From a virus, in IMG/VR virus record IMGVR_UViG_3300006735_000013, positions 62,001-126,000 of that record: DNA of 64,000 nt; one strand, 5' to 3'. Of this stretch, positions 16,710-25,053 are shown piece after piece. Each line of letters begins with the position of its first letter. Positions within the stretch are counted from its first letter, which is position 1. The notes under the pieces are model-generated. The model was not told the DNA's origin. It did no database searches and saw only the letters and a program-made list of their open reading frames with translations. Position numbers and translations under genes: made by a program.

Positions 16710-17832
16710 ATTTTACTCTTATGTAATTGGCACATATGGCGCCGATGCGCTCAATAGCAGATTGTAATCCGTAAAGTTTATTTGTCATCATAACAGACTC
16801 TCTATGAAAAGTCAAGTCGTTTTCATTATAAACTCCAATTTCATACATCCTAACCTCTAAAAGTAATTCGAGCCACTCTTCAGATGATAGGAAATCAACA
16901 TCGGGGCGAATCACAACATTTCTCTCTGTTTTGTTTGTCAGCGGATTATATTTGGTTTCCACGTAAAAAGGGACATTGCTTTTTATCTCATTGTAGACCT
17001 TTATCATAAAATCTTGCAGGTCATAAAGGTCGTCTCTATGTGATTTTAGGCGATAAATCGAATCCATTATTTCGCTCGCTGAGTCTAGCTTTGTACTCCC
17101 TCTCTTGATTCTCTCCTTCATTGTTGCATGTTGCAAATTGGCATAAAGTCTCCAGGGACTGTACTTATCTACATAGAATCCAAAATTCTTTGCAAATTGC
17201 GAATAACACTCAAAATCTTCACTTTGTATAATCTGCCCTTTCGAAAGATCTTGGTTATAATCTAATTCAGCCAATTCAACGGCAAGGCCGGAAGTTTTTG
17301 GTGTATTCTTGTTTGACAGTATGAATCCGCTCCTAGTGATAGGAAACTTATGTAAATTTTTTCGAAGGAGTGACTTTATAGCTGTCAAGAAACAGTTGTA
17401 ATCATTTATGGTTTTATCATCTTGTAATATCGTAGAGTATTTTACGCCGGTGAAAACCATATATCTCGAATAAACATCCTCCAATGAGATATATCCTGAA
17501 ACTGGTATTATCTCTCCCAGAAATTTTGGCGTGCGCCTGTTAGTGCTTGAGACTTGATTTAAATAAGCCTCTCGAAAGTCCTTGAACGCCTCTGTTACAA
17601 ATTTTATATTTTCGACGCTTGAAGCCATTGGTGAATAATTTTGCAAGATAAGAGAGTTAGGAACTAAATAAACCGGTTCATAGTTATCGTTTATTAAACC
17701 ATAGGATATCTTATCATATATAACATCTATCATTCCAGGAAAATCTACATAATTTCTATATTTCTCTCTTTCGGCAAACTCCAAATGGAGATCTCCGGTA
17801 GATCCGCCAAAAAAGCTAATCCTTCTTGTCAT
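16663..17832 (-). CDS. protein of unknown function, 389 residues, probably virion-associated
   Basis: No family recognised. A soluble mixed alpha/beta protein rich in Tyr, Asn and Arg, with no signal peptide or membrane segment. Its ATG overlaps the stop of the hub-like tail gene by 4 bases, and its last 47 bases overlap the family A polymerase gene. It is therefore the last gene of the tail/baseplate block, which suggests a structural or assembly role, but it could equally belong to the replication group that follows. The sequence around FFGGSTGDLHLEF at the N-terminus has an Asp/His pair but no recognised motif. Confidence 0.65.
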   Translation of the reverse strand: MTRRISFFGGSTGDLHLEFAEREKYRNYVDFPGMIDVIYDKISYGLINDNYEPVYLVPNSLILQNYSPMASSVENIKFVTEAFKDFREAYLNQVSSTNRRTPKFLGEIIPVSGYISLEDVYSRYMVFTGVKYSTILQDDKTINDYNCFLTAIKSLLRKNLHKFPITRSGFILSNKNTPKTSGLAVELAELDYNQDLSKGQIIQSEDFECYSQFAKNFGFYVDKYSPWRLYANLQHATMKERIKRGSTKLDSASEIMDSIYRLKSHRDDLYDLQDFMIKVYNEIKSNVPFYVETKYNPLTNKTERNVVIRPDVDFLSSEEWLELLLEVRMYEIGVYNENDLTFHRESVMMTNKLYGLQSAIERIGAICANYIRVKYERERSNNTTFRNRR

Positions 17833-20606
17833 GTTCCGCCGCTCCTGTATTTGCTGTGGCCTTCCGAAACTACTAGTTTTACAGACTCCTCTACACCCCT
17901 TGCAGCATCAATTTCGATCACATACCCAGTTACAAGGCTGTATCTTACGGCACCAGTAGTCGTGTTCACCTTCTTGTCTAGAACTCCTGGAATTTTATTA
18001 GTAATTTTGTTTCTATGTAGTATGTAATCGTTTGATATTGCGCGTGCGAGTGGTGCATCGGTGACTCTCTTGCCTTGGCCTGGTGTCCTAAGAGCCTGTA
18101 TTTTTGTCTCTACTGCGATCTCTGATCCCTGTGGTGATACGACATCTTTCGGTGTGGGAAACGACTTCGAATCGTTACTGGCTTGAGTTTGCCCTATGTT
18201 GTCAAGCTTTCTTGTTACCTTCTGCTCCTGCGTTGTTTCTTTTTCTATTTCCGCATGAGAACCAAAAGAGCAGCCAAGGGTTGTAGACATAGCTCCGTTG
18301 GAGTAAGCAGTCGAAACACTGATAACAGTATAGTAACCTCCTAAGCCAAGTTTGTAGGCTGGAGAGATTGGGTCTCTTGGATTTCCAAAGCCTATATTAC
18401 TGGGGTCTATAAAAATCTGGCTGCCTGGCATGAACAGGTTGTTTCCAAACATTTCGATGTCAGCTTTGTAGGGCATTTTTAATTCGTCGTACTGGCCAAC
18501 CTGATTAGTCATGAGCTGCTCTTGTGCGTACGGTACATCAAATCGGCTAAATGATATATTCTTTATCAGACCTCTGTTCTTGCCTACCTGAAAATGATAT
18601 ATCCCATTTTTAGAGTCTTCGTCTAGATCTCCCTTTTTATCTGATGTTAGATTCTTCTCCACGGCTTGGTAGATGACAAAGTAATCAGATGCATCATCAA
18701 TCTTGATTGGTCGCGAGCTGGTGTTGATTCCTGCTACATCTTTTGAAGGCTCTAGATCTGAATTTTTTCTTATGTCTGACCTTATTTTAGGGCCGGAAAA
18801 AGTGACAGAAGTAAGAGATGGTATCTCATCTATTATTGCTGGTGCGATGCCGGTCTGTGACCAAGTTGTGCCGAACGCCATTGGCAACAGAGAGTGGACA
18901 CAATCGTTCAAAAAAGAAGGTATCGTATATGTATTTCTATAGGAGTTTGCTATTTTCAAATACATAAAAGTTTGATACGCCTCCAAAGAAATTGGTATGT
19001 CTGCTAAGTTGACTTCTTTCACTTCGACTGGGTCGTTTTCTCTTTCTGAGCCATTTTTAACATATTTATACCTAATTTTTGGCAGCAAAACCTTAAAATT
19101 GGACAGTTTCTGCTTGGCGCCCTCAAGGACTCTTACAATCTTTGCTTTCTCTTTTGCTTTCTTAGAGCCAATCTTCAAAATATATTGTTTGTCTAGGCGG
19201 GTTATCTTTCCTTGGCGAATCATCTCGTCTAACATTGCAGACGTACTGTTATTTACAAGATTTATGGTTAAATCTAGATTTCTCTTGGTCTTTTCAAAAA
19301 AAGCCTGTATCAAGTCACCGAAAAGAATATAGTGTACGGTCCGAGTTGAGACGTCTAGCCTATTTATCCTTTCAAACAATTGCTCACCAGGGGTACTAGA
19401 TTCTATCTTTTCTTGAGGTGGCTTCTTTGCAGGTGGCGTACCGGAAAGAATTTTGTCAGTCGCTGCAATGGCGCGGGCGCCGGCCTCTTTGATTGCAGAA
19501 TTTCTCTGCTTCTCACTCAGGCCAAGCGCATTGTACTCTGATATGGTTGCTGGATCTGTGACCTTTTCAAAAATCCTATTTTTTTCTTCTAGGATTTCCA
19601 TTATTTCTCTTATTTGGGATAGTTTCTGCGTCTGATCCTCATACCCGGTGCCGGGTTTCTGTTTTTTGCCGTTTATCTTACTTAGATCTTCACCACCCTC
19701 CTCAAGTAACTGTCTCATGTCTGCCCTCTTGAGAATGTTGACTGGTGAATCTGTCGCGCTGAAGACCTTATCACTCAAAGCATTATCTATTCTTGCAGTA
19801 TATTTTATAGAAATTGTCGCGGTCCCGTCCTGTTCCACGTTTATTTGATGGTGGACAACATTCATCCTGAGTGTGATATTTGCTTCTTTTATTTCTTCTA
19901 TTTCCTCTTCTAAGAGAAAATTCGTGTTCATGCCAGTATACCCTAGGGTAGCGACGACCTCAATAGGTCTGGAGAGATCACCAGGAGTGATAGTGCCCGA
20001 ACCTTTAGATGAGCTGTTTGAACCCTTTGCTATCGATATAGTGAACATATCTGCCAGAGGAGCAAAGCCTACCCTAGTGTCAAATATGTTTGCCAAATTG
20101 TCGACAAAAATTGTCAAGTCGGCCGTCAGGTACCTAGGTGCGGTAAATGGATCAGTTCCTTGATAGTTTACAGTGAAATTCCTAACACCTGATGCTTTTA
20201 AGCGGCTATGGCCTGTGGGTGTTGCTGCCTCATCTGCTAAGGCACTAACAGGAAAAAAGAACGGTGTCAAAAGGTCTTCTGTTGTCTTCGCCCCTGTTCT
20301 GCTGTCAATTTTGTAGAATCTTAATTCAGGCACCAAGGAGCTGATCTTGTGTGTCTCAAGGTTAAAGAAGTGAGCCTTTATTAGCTTCTTACCTGTGGAA
20401 TCTCTGGCGCTGTACAGCTTGGACATAACATCTTGTGGCTTATAGGCGCCACTAAGACGGTGCACCGAGGCATTATCAGGCTGGCCTGGCTGTAGTTTAC
20501 TTTTGGACTCCGCTTTGCTATCTTGAAGTTTATCAAAACTAAGTAAATACATCAAATAGGCTTGCGGGTGAAACGAATTTAGCTTTGCCTCATTCTCTAC
20601 TGACAT
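17829..20606 (-). CDS. large tail protein, probable baseplate hub component
   Basis: 925 residues, the last clearly structural gene of the tail block. The first 300 residues alternate beta-rich segments and read like a phage tail beta-sandwich. A charged, probably helical region lies around 320-420 (QKLSQIREIMEILEEKNR). The C-terminal third has FGNNLFMPGSQIFIDPSNIG followed by GLGGYYTVISVSTAY, a pattern seen in phage hub or tail-tip proteins where a domain ends with a coating/needle strand. It follows the gp53/LysM-like gene by 5 bases. No lysozyme motif is visible, unlike T4 gp5. Assignment as hub is inference from position and style. Confidence 0.65.
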   Translation of the reverse strand: MSVENEAKLNSFHPQAYLMYLLSFDKLQDSKAESKSKLQPGQPDNASVHRLSGAYKPQDVMSKLYSARDSTGKKLIKAHFFNLETHKISSLVPELRFYKIDSRTGAKTTEDLLTPFFFPVSALADEAATPTGHSRLKASGVRNFTVNYQGTDPFTAPRYLTADLTIFVDNLANIFDTRVGFAPLADMFTISIAKGSNSSSKGSGTITPGDLSRPIEVVATLGYTGMNTNFLLEEEIEEIKEANITLRMNVVHHQINVEQDGTATISIKYTARIDNALSDKVFSATDSPVNILKRADMRQLLEEGGEDLSKINGKKQKPGTGYEDQTQKLSQIREIMEILEEKNRIFEKVTDPATISEYNALGLSEKQRNSAIKEAGARAIAATDKILSGTPPAKKPPQEKIESSTPGEQLFERINRLDVSTRTVHYILFGDLIQAFFEKTKRNLDLTINLVNNSTSAMLDEMIRQGKITRLDKQYILKIGSKKAKEKAKIVRVLEGAKQKLSNFKVLLPKIRYKYVKNGSERENDPVEVKEVNLADIPISLEAYQTFMYLKIANSYRNTYTIPSFLNDCVHSLLPMAFGTTWSQTGIAPAIIDEIPSLTSVTFSGPKIRSDIRKNSDLEPSKDVAGINTSSRPIKIDDASDYFVIYQAVEKNLTSDKKGDLDEDSKNGIYHFQVGKNRGLIKNISFSRFDVPYAQEQLMTNQVGQYDELKMPYKADIEMFGNNLFMPGSQIFIDPSNIGFGNPRDPISPAYKLGLGGYYTVISVSTAYSNGAMSTTLGCSFGSHAEIEKETTQEQKVTRKLDNIGQTQASNDSKSFPTPKDVVSPQGSEIAVETKIQALRTPGQGKRVTDAPLARAISNDYILHRNKITNKIPGVLDKKVNTTTGAVRYSLVTGYVIEIDAARGVEESVKLVVSEGHSKYRSGGT

Positions 20607-20611
20607 TTCTT

Positions 20612-20959
20612 CTATCTCTCTTCCTTGTTTGCAAGCCTTATAGCCAAATCTAAATCTTTCGGTATGTAAATAGAATCACCTATCTTGAAATGCGCGTCAG
20701 TTGGCTTATTGTTATACCAGGCAATAACCCACCAATAGCTGGTGCTGCCATAGTGCTTAAAGGCGAATTTGTACATCTTGTCGCCCATTTTAAATATCTC
20801 TTTGTAGTGATCAAGCGTAACCAGTTCGTCTTCACTTGGTATGCCCGGTGGCATCCTAGATAGTACCTCTACTGTTTCAACATATTTTCTGTCGTGTATG
20901 TTTTCTCTTAGTGCCTTAGTCACATCGAAAGCTGTTCTATAAAGGTTTCTATTTGGCAT
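20612..20959 (-). CDS. baseplate wedge protein, T4 gp53-like / LysM-like
   Basis: 115 residues. The core reads GDKMYKFAFKHYGSTSYWWVIAWYNN followed by GDSIYIPKD, the repeat-like GDxLxxIAxxxYGdxxxWxxIaxxN...GxxLxIP arrangement of LysM-type baseplate proteins, T4 gp53 among them. In T4 gp53 joins wedges around the hub. The gene sits between the tube-initiator-like gene and the large hub-like gene, a normal place for such a protein. It is preceded by a GGAGGT site and ends 5 bases before the next start. Confidence 0.8.
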   Translation of the reverse strand: MPNRNLYRTAFDVTKALRENIHDRKYVETVEVLSRMPPGIPSEDELVTLDHYKEIFKMGDKMYKFAFKHYGSTSYWWVIAWYNNKPTDAHFKIGDSIYIPKDLDLAIRLANKEER

Positions 20960-20968
20960 CTTGACCTC

Positions 20969-21658
20969 CTAACCTAAAGTCCTATCGTTGTTTGCAGACT
21001 CAAGCGAGCTATTGCCTTCGGAAGATTCTGCAGATACAGTACCGCCTATAGGCTTCTTGCTGTTATACGGAAAAGTATCAGTTATGAAACTATTTGTCGC
21101 TCCAATCTCCCACCCTAAAGGTGATTCGTGCTGAGGGTTAAATCTAAAGTCTATGGCGAACTCTTTTGGAAATATCTCTCCTGATTGGGCAACAAAAAAG
21201 CCGGGTTCAAAATCAGGGGCGAAATTGACGCCCTCGATGCAACCAAGAAGCTGGCCCATACCGTCTGCACTTTGGATAAAGTTTACAAAACTTAGCCTTA
21301 AAAGCGGTGGCGCCTTTATAGTACGGCCGACACTACCGCCTGAACCATCTAACGGTGCGCTATAGGCTGGGTATACCATTTTTGTCAATAGTGAAAACTT
21401 TTCCATATTTTGTTGTGCAGAATTCATGTCGGGCGATAGAACAGTAAAAGCTATATTTATTGTTCTGGAGGTGCCTTGGTATGGTTTCACCGGGTCGTTT
21501 CTTCCAAAGATGTTCTCACTACCCCAGGAAACACTGTAGTTATCCTCAAACCTTGTTACGAATCCAGGAAATTCCACCTTGTTGCCCGTTGCGACATGGT
21601 GTATCTTGACCATCTGATTTTTGGATTTTGCAATGTCGTTAAAATTAGTAAAACTCAT
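20969..21658 (-). CDS. baseplate tail-tube junction protein (gp48/gp54-like)
   Basis: 229 residues. Beta-rich, with NYSVSWGSENIFGRNDPVKPYQGTSRTI followed by INIAFTVLSPDMNSAQQNMEKFSLLTKMVYP. I know this pattern from phage baseplate proteins that cap the hub and start the tail tube. It follows the tape measure gene by 15 bases, the same relative order as T4 genes 29, 48 and 54. The tail (SAESSEGNSSLESANN) is low-complexity Ser/Glu/Asn. Only one gene of this type is seen where T4 has two. Function by analogy; moderately sure. Confidence 0.6.
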   Translation of the reverse strand: MSFTNFNDIAKSKNQMVKIHHVATGNKVEFPGFVTRFEDNYSVSWGSENIFGRNDPVKPYQGTSRTINIAFTVLSPDMNSAQQNMEKFSLLTKMVYPAYSAPLDGSGGSVGRTIKAPPLLRLSFVNFIQSADGMGQLLGCIEGVNFAPDFEPGFFVAQSGEIFPKEFAIDFRFNPQHESPLGWEIGATNSFITDTFPYNSKKPIGGTVSAESSEGNSSLESANNDRTLG

Positions 21659-21673
21659 GAATTCGTTCTCCTA

Positions 21674-23266
21674 CTATTTGCCGCCGGCTTGAGCGTTTGG
21701 TACTATAGCTGATGAAGGGTTTGTTTTGGAGACGGGCGTGAGGCCCAATAGTCTACCCAGTACCTCTGCTGCTTCCTTGCCAAAGAACATGGCCATCTTC
21801 CCGGCAAGGTCCTTGTCCATACCTGGTATCTTTCCTGCAAAGAACTTCATCATTTCAATATTCGCTAGCTGTATCGTAACTAGGTCCCCAATGCCCTTTG
21901 CTTTCTCAGCTGCAGATATAGTCTTTGCAAGGAATCTGCTTGTCTTCTGAAGATTAGTGATATCTACGCCAGCAACTAGTGATTTGTCAAAATCACCTTT
22001 GGCTCCGAGGGCTCGCGCGAGCATATGCGGTACAAATTGTTCGGAAACCATTTTGTCCTGGAGGCCTTTGTGTGTGGGTCCAAATATACCTATTCTTTTC
22101 GCGTTATCTCTTATGGAATTGTTCAGTTCTATCATCGCCCTAGTCATTGGCCCTTGTTGGTTCTTTATTCCTTTTGAGAGGCCGGCTATGGCATTGCCCA
22201 GGTCTTTTCCTCTTTTGTTTATTATCTTGTCCGGAGAAGTCTCTTGCATCTTTTTGAACTCTCCGGTCTTGTCCATTTTAAGGTCGCCTCTTAGAAACTT
22301 TCTTGTCTCAGCGACTGAACCCAGACCTAGAGTGTCCTTGAGGGCTAGGAGCTCAAATTTGCCCATCTCTTCAACATTGCGACCACTCTTTGTTATTTCG
22401 TTTCTTATTGTCTCTGCTCTTTCTGCCTCAGTCTTATTTAGTAAGTCGATACTGTTGAAAACAGACGTGCCTAAGATTTGATTTAACTGACCTGCTTTCT
22501 GTGCTGAACCCTGAAAGGTGTCCATGGAAGATCCGAAAGCGCCTGCTAAAGATTGGAAGTCCACACCTGTTGTTCTTGCCATTTTCTGAAGTTTAACAAA
22601 GTTGTCCATAAATTTGTCTGAGGTATAGGCAAAGTCCTTTTGAGCTATCCTGAAGTTATCTGTTAGAATATCTGGTGCGATGGCAAATTCTTTTGTAGTA
22701 TGTACCAACTGTGCAGTCATCTTATTTAGACTGTCCTCCGACATATTAAACGCCATAACTCCTTCTTGCATTATCTGAGCAAAAGAGTTCATCTCGAAGC
22801 CGGCTCCAGAAAGGACTACAGAGTTTTTCATTAGGGATTCGCTAAACTTTTCTGATACAAAAGGCATCGCTGTAAACTGATCCCTGAAAGCTTTAGTTAC
22901 CGCTATTCCTTCCTTAAAGTTGCCAAATAGTTTATAACTGGCATCGTTGGCGCTTGAAATGGAGTTTGCAAACTTGTCCATCTGGTCGGTGTAACCAGAC
23001 TTAAAGAATTCACTCATCTCATTTCTGAATACGGATACTCCGTCAAATAATGATTTAAACCCTCCTATAAGTTCTTTGGTCGAACCAAGTGCTTCGTTTA
23101 TTGATGTTTGAAGATCGCCGGCGCCGAGGCCTTTAACTGCCTGCTTGACGTCTGTCGCGACTTTAGCGGCGCCGCTGTCACGAATCTGCTGGGCGGTCTG
23201 CTGAGCTTTACCCGCGGCCTTTCTTCCTGCTTCGCCTGCATTTTTTGAGTCGTCGCCTCCTGCCAT
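21674..23266 (-). CDS. tail tape measure protein
   Basis: 530 residues, almost wholly helical, Ala/Lys/Ser/Phe-rich, with repeated KFxxxFxxxM-like spacings and no cysteine. It begins with a low-complexity acidic/basic head (GGDDSKNAGEAGRKAAGKAQQ). The position directly after the tail assembly chaperone pair and before the tube-junction protein is diagnostic. The length is close to T4 gp29 (590 residues), so the tail should be of similar length. The region near 320-470 resembles the more globular C-terminus of tape measure proteins. A GAGGAGG site precedes ATG, and the CTATTTA motif lies just upstream. Confidence 0.85.
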   Translation of the reverse strand: MAGGDDSKNAGEAGRKAAGKAQQTAQQIRDSGAAKVATDVKQAVKGLGAGDLQTSINEALGSTKELIGGFKSLFDGVSVFRNEMSEFFKSGYTDQMDKFANSISSANDASYKLFGNFKEGIAVTKAFRDQFTAMPFVSEKFSESLMKNSVVLSGAGFEMNSFAQIMQEGVMAFNMSEDSLNKMTAQLVHTTKEFAIAPDILTDNFRIAQKDFAYTSDKFMDNFVKLQKMARTTGVDFQSLAGAFGSSMDTFQGSAQKAGQLNQILGTSVFNSIDLLNKTEAERAETIRNEITKSGRNVEEMGKFELLALKDTLGLGSVAETRKFLRGDLKMDKTGEFKKMQETSPDKIINKRGKDLGNAIAGLSKGIKNQQGPMTRAMIELNNSIRDNAKRIGIFGPTHKGLQDKMVSEQFVPHMLARALGAKGDFDKSLVAGVDITNLQKTSRFLAKTISAAEKAKGIGDLVTIQLANIEMMKFFAGKIPGMDKDLAGKMAMFFGKEAAEVLGRLLGLTPVSKTNPSSAIVPNAQAGGK

Positions 23267-23289
23267 GATCTTGTAACCTCCTCTTCTCT

Positions 23290-23299
23290 AGTAAATAGG
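23290..23299 (-). promoter_or_regulatory. CTATTTA motif upstream of the tape measure gene
   Basis: Minus strand CCTATTTACT, 24 bases before the ATG. It is one member of a family of similar motifs before structural genes. The short distance would leave a very short leader, so its role here is less sure than at the sheath, scaffold and 57.9-kb sites. Confidence 0.25.
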
Positions 23300-23307
23300 G
23301 CCTACAA

Positions 23308-23493
23308 CTAATTGTTTTCGCTTGAGGACTCATAGTATTTGTGAAGTCGGTCAAAAAACCAACTTCTCAGGCCAATAGGTAGGGAGTAGGCCTCAGAAAA
23401 AGAAAAATTTCCATGTTTTACAAGTGAGAAGATTTGTTCGTAAACAACTGCTTCAAGATACTCTTCACTCAGACCAAAACCAGCCCAAAGAGA
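23308..23493 (-). CDS. second reading frame of the tail assembly chaperone (+1 frame)
   Basis: About 61 codons, overlapping the end of the gp26-like gene by 29 bases in the +1 frame. It encodes SLWAGFGLSEEYLEAVVYEQ and then SFSEAYSLPIGLRSWFFDRL, a sensible helical protein with the SxxEaYxLPixxRxW pattern of short proteins encoded just before phage tape measure genes. No in-frame ATG, GTG or TTG follows the ribosome-binding-like AAAGGAGG at 23507-23500. An upstream TTG at 23511 is the only formal start and has no ribosome site. I therefore infer that it is made mainly as a C-terminal extension of the preceding protein by frameshifting. Confidence 0.65.
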   Translation of the reverse strand, partial: SLWAGFGLSEEYLEAVVYEQIFSLVKHGNFSFSEAYSLPIGLRSWFFDRLHKYYESSSENN

Positions 23494-24337
23494 AGGGCAC
23501 CTCCTTTGCAAGGTCTGCGTTACAGGAAGGGCAAGTAATGTTTGTTGCCATATCCATGGATGGTGTGCAGCTGTTATGTGCTTTTGTAATTTTTCGAATA
23601 TCAGATGTAGGTATAACCTCGCAAAGCTGATTTATCATAACTTCATCCACAATATCATTAGCTGAGATGATAACCTTTCTGAGAAATTCAACTGTTTCAC
23701 TACACTCTATGTTTAGCTGTTTCTTCTTTTTTATTGTTAGTCTGAGGTGTTCTCGATCTTCTGGTGTTAGAACTCTTATCTTTACTTTTATATCAGTCAT
23801 TGGCAAAGTCATGCAAACCAGCCCTGAACCTTCCTCTATTGTCCAGTCTCCCTCTTCATTGCTAGCTGTTGATTGCTCCAGGATCTTAGAAATGCTGGCT
23901 GCAGTTTCAAATTTGTGGCCACAATGATCGCATGCTACCGACAAATCTATGCCATCGCCATATCCAGTCTTTCTGGCATGCAAGAGGATGGCCATCTTGT
24001 CGCAGTCTTGCATATCTTTTGCAAGAACGCCAGGAGTAGTAACAATTGAATCAATTAGTCGGTTAAAGACCGTCCCTTCATTCACAAAGCTTTCATTCAT
24101 TATGATGTCTTCTTCTTTGGCAGTCATCGCTTTTATTTCGACCGATTCCAAACCAAAAAGGGGGCTGTTTTCAGAATAGAATTTGCCTGCACTTGGAAGC
24201 TTCACAATCTCTTTATTAACTACAAAAGAAAGCCCAAATGGATTTGAACTTTCTTTAGTTTTTGGCATATCTGGTATTGGTGGTCTCGTGGTGGGTGCAG
24301 CTTGGTTAGCTGCGATTCTCTTTTGATTTCTTGACAT
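23465..24337 (-). CDS. T4 gp26-like baseplate/tail assembly protein (chaperone position)
   Basis: 290 residues. After a variable N-terminus it has VKLPSAGKFYSENSP and VEIKAMTAKEEDIIM, the start of the T4-type baseplate family (gp26/gp51 group). Two zinc-binding pairs are present, CDHCGH and CPSCNA, and a helical middle. It lies between the tube gene and the tape measure gene, where contractile phages carry the tail assembly chaperone. A +1 frameshift near its end would add 61 residues and give a 342-residue product. Known chaperones of this kind in other phages are also made in short and frameshifted forms; that this one is so made is inference. Confidence 0.8.
   Translation of the reverse strand: MSRNQKRIAANQAAPTTRPPIPDMPKTKESSNPFGLSFVVNKEIVKLPSAGKFYSENSPLFGLESVEIKAMTAKEEDIIMNESFVNEGTVFNRLIDSIVTTPGVLAKDMQDCDKMAILLHARKTGYGDGIDLSVACDHCGHKFETAASISKILEQSTASNEEGDWTIEEGSGLVCMTLPMTDIKVKIRVLTPEDREHLRLTIKKKKQLNIECSETVEFLRKVIISANDIVDEVMINQLCEVIPTSDIRKITKAHNSCTPSMDMATNITCPSCNADLAKEVPFSLGWFWSE
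23492..23507 (-). other. probable programmed +1 frameshift site
   Basis: On the minus strand AAAGGAGG (23507-23500) is followed after 2 bases by CCC T (codon CCC at 23497-23495). This copies the prfB arrangement, in which a Shine-Dalgarno-like sequence 3 bases before the slip codon drives a +1 shift. A CCC-to-CCT slip would move the ribosome into the frame of 23308-23493, 28 bases before the zero-frame TGA. Confidence 0.55.
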
Positions 24338-24378
24338 ATTTCCTCTTTATAACAAACAAAATAAAAAACTAGATAACG

Positions 24379-25002
24379 CTATATCAGTCGGCCGCCGCCA
24401 GTGTCGTCGGCCTGAAACTGTCGGGCGCCTGTTGTGCCGGTCTTGTTGAAAGACCATATTCCACCACCTTCTACAGCATCCTTGCCTGTTGGCAAACCTT
24501 CAATCACTGCATAATCGTACTTCATGGTGATCGTAATATTTACTAACTCATCTTGACTATAGTCAAGTGTATCAAATTCCACGCCAGTTATCAAGGGGTT
24601 TTTTATTCGCCATGTTTCGATTGGGGTGCCATTATCGGCATCCAGTTGAGATAACTTTATCTCAGTACCCAGAGACTCAACCATAGCTTTCTTAGATATA
24701 GTAGTGGCGCCGGATTGACTATAGTCATGCGGAATTACATAGCCAGAATTTTCTAGCATCTTATATAGACTCTTTGTAGAGTCAGGCTGGACTGGGTCCA
24801 CAAGAGTAATCGTTATATCTTGCCAAGTAACACGACCTGGATAATAAAATTCATAATTCAAGAATTGATGTGGCGTGGTGGCCACCTGAAAAGAGGGTTT
24901 CTTTACGCTCTTCACAATAAACTGAGGCACTCCTGTCCAATAAAGAAGCCATCTAAACTTCCTCTTTGGCTCAACGCTCTTTTCTGTCCAAAATCTTGCC
25001 AT
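24379..25002 (-). CDS. tail tube protein, T4 gp19-like
   Basis: 207 residues. Major tube subunit, forming the inner channel of the contractile tail. The N-terminal RFWTEKSVEPKRKFRWLLY, the VKKPSFQVATTPHQFLNYEFYYPGRVTWQDITITLVDP block and the C-terminal VNITITMKYDYAVIE are the successive strands of the T4 gp19-type tube fold. The gene follows the sheath gene directly, as in T4 (18, 19). The last 30 residues are Gly/Thr-rich and probably flexible. GGAG stands just before ATG. Confidence 0.9.
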   Translation of the reverse strand: MARFWTEKSVEPKRKFRWLLYWTGVPQFIVKSVKKPSFQVATTPHQFLNYEFYYPGRVTWQDITITLVDPVQPDSTKSLYKMLENSGYVIPHDYSQSGATTISKKAMVESLGTEIKLSQLDADNGTPIETWRIKNPLITGVEFDTLDYSQDELVNITITMKYDYAVIEGLPTGKDAVEGGGIWSFNKTGTTGARQFQADDTGGGRLI

Positions 25003-25053
25003 TGTTATGATCTCCTATTAATATATATTAGCTTCTCTTATTTTTTACTATGT

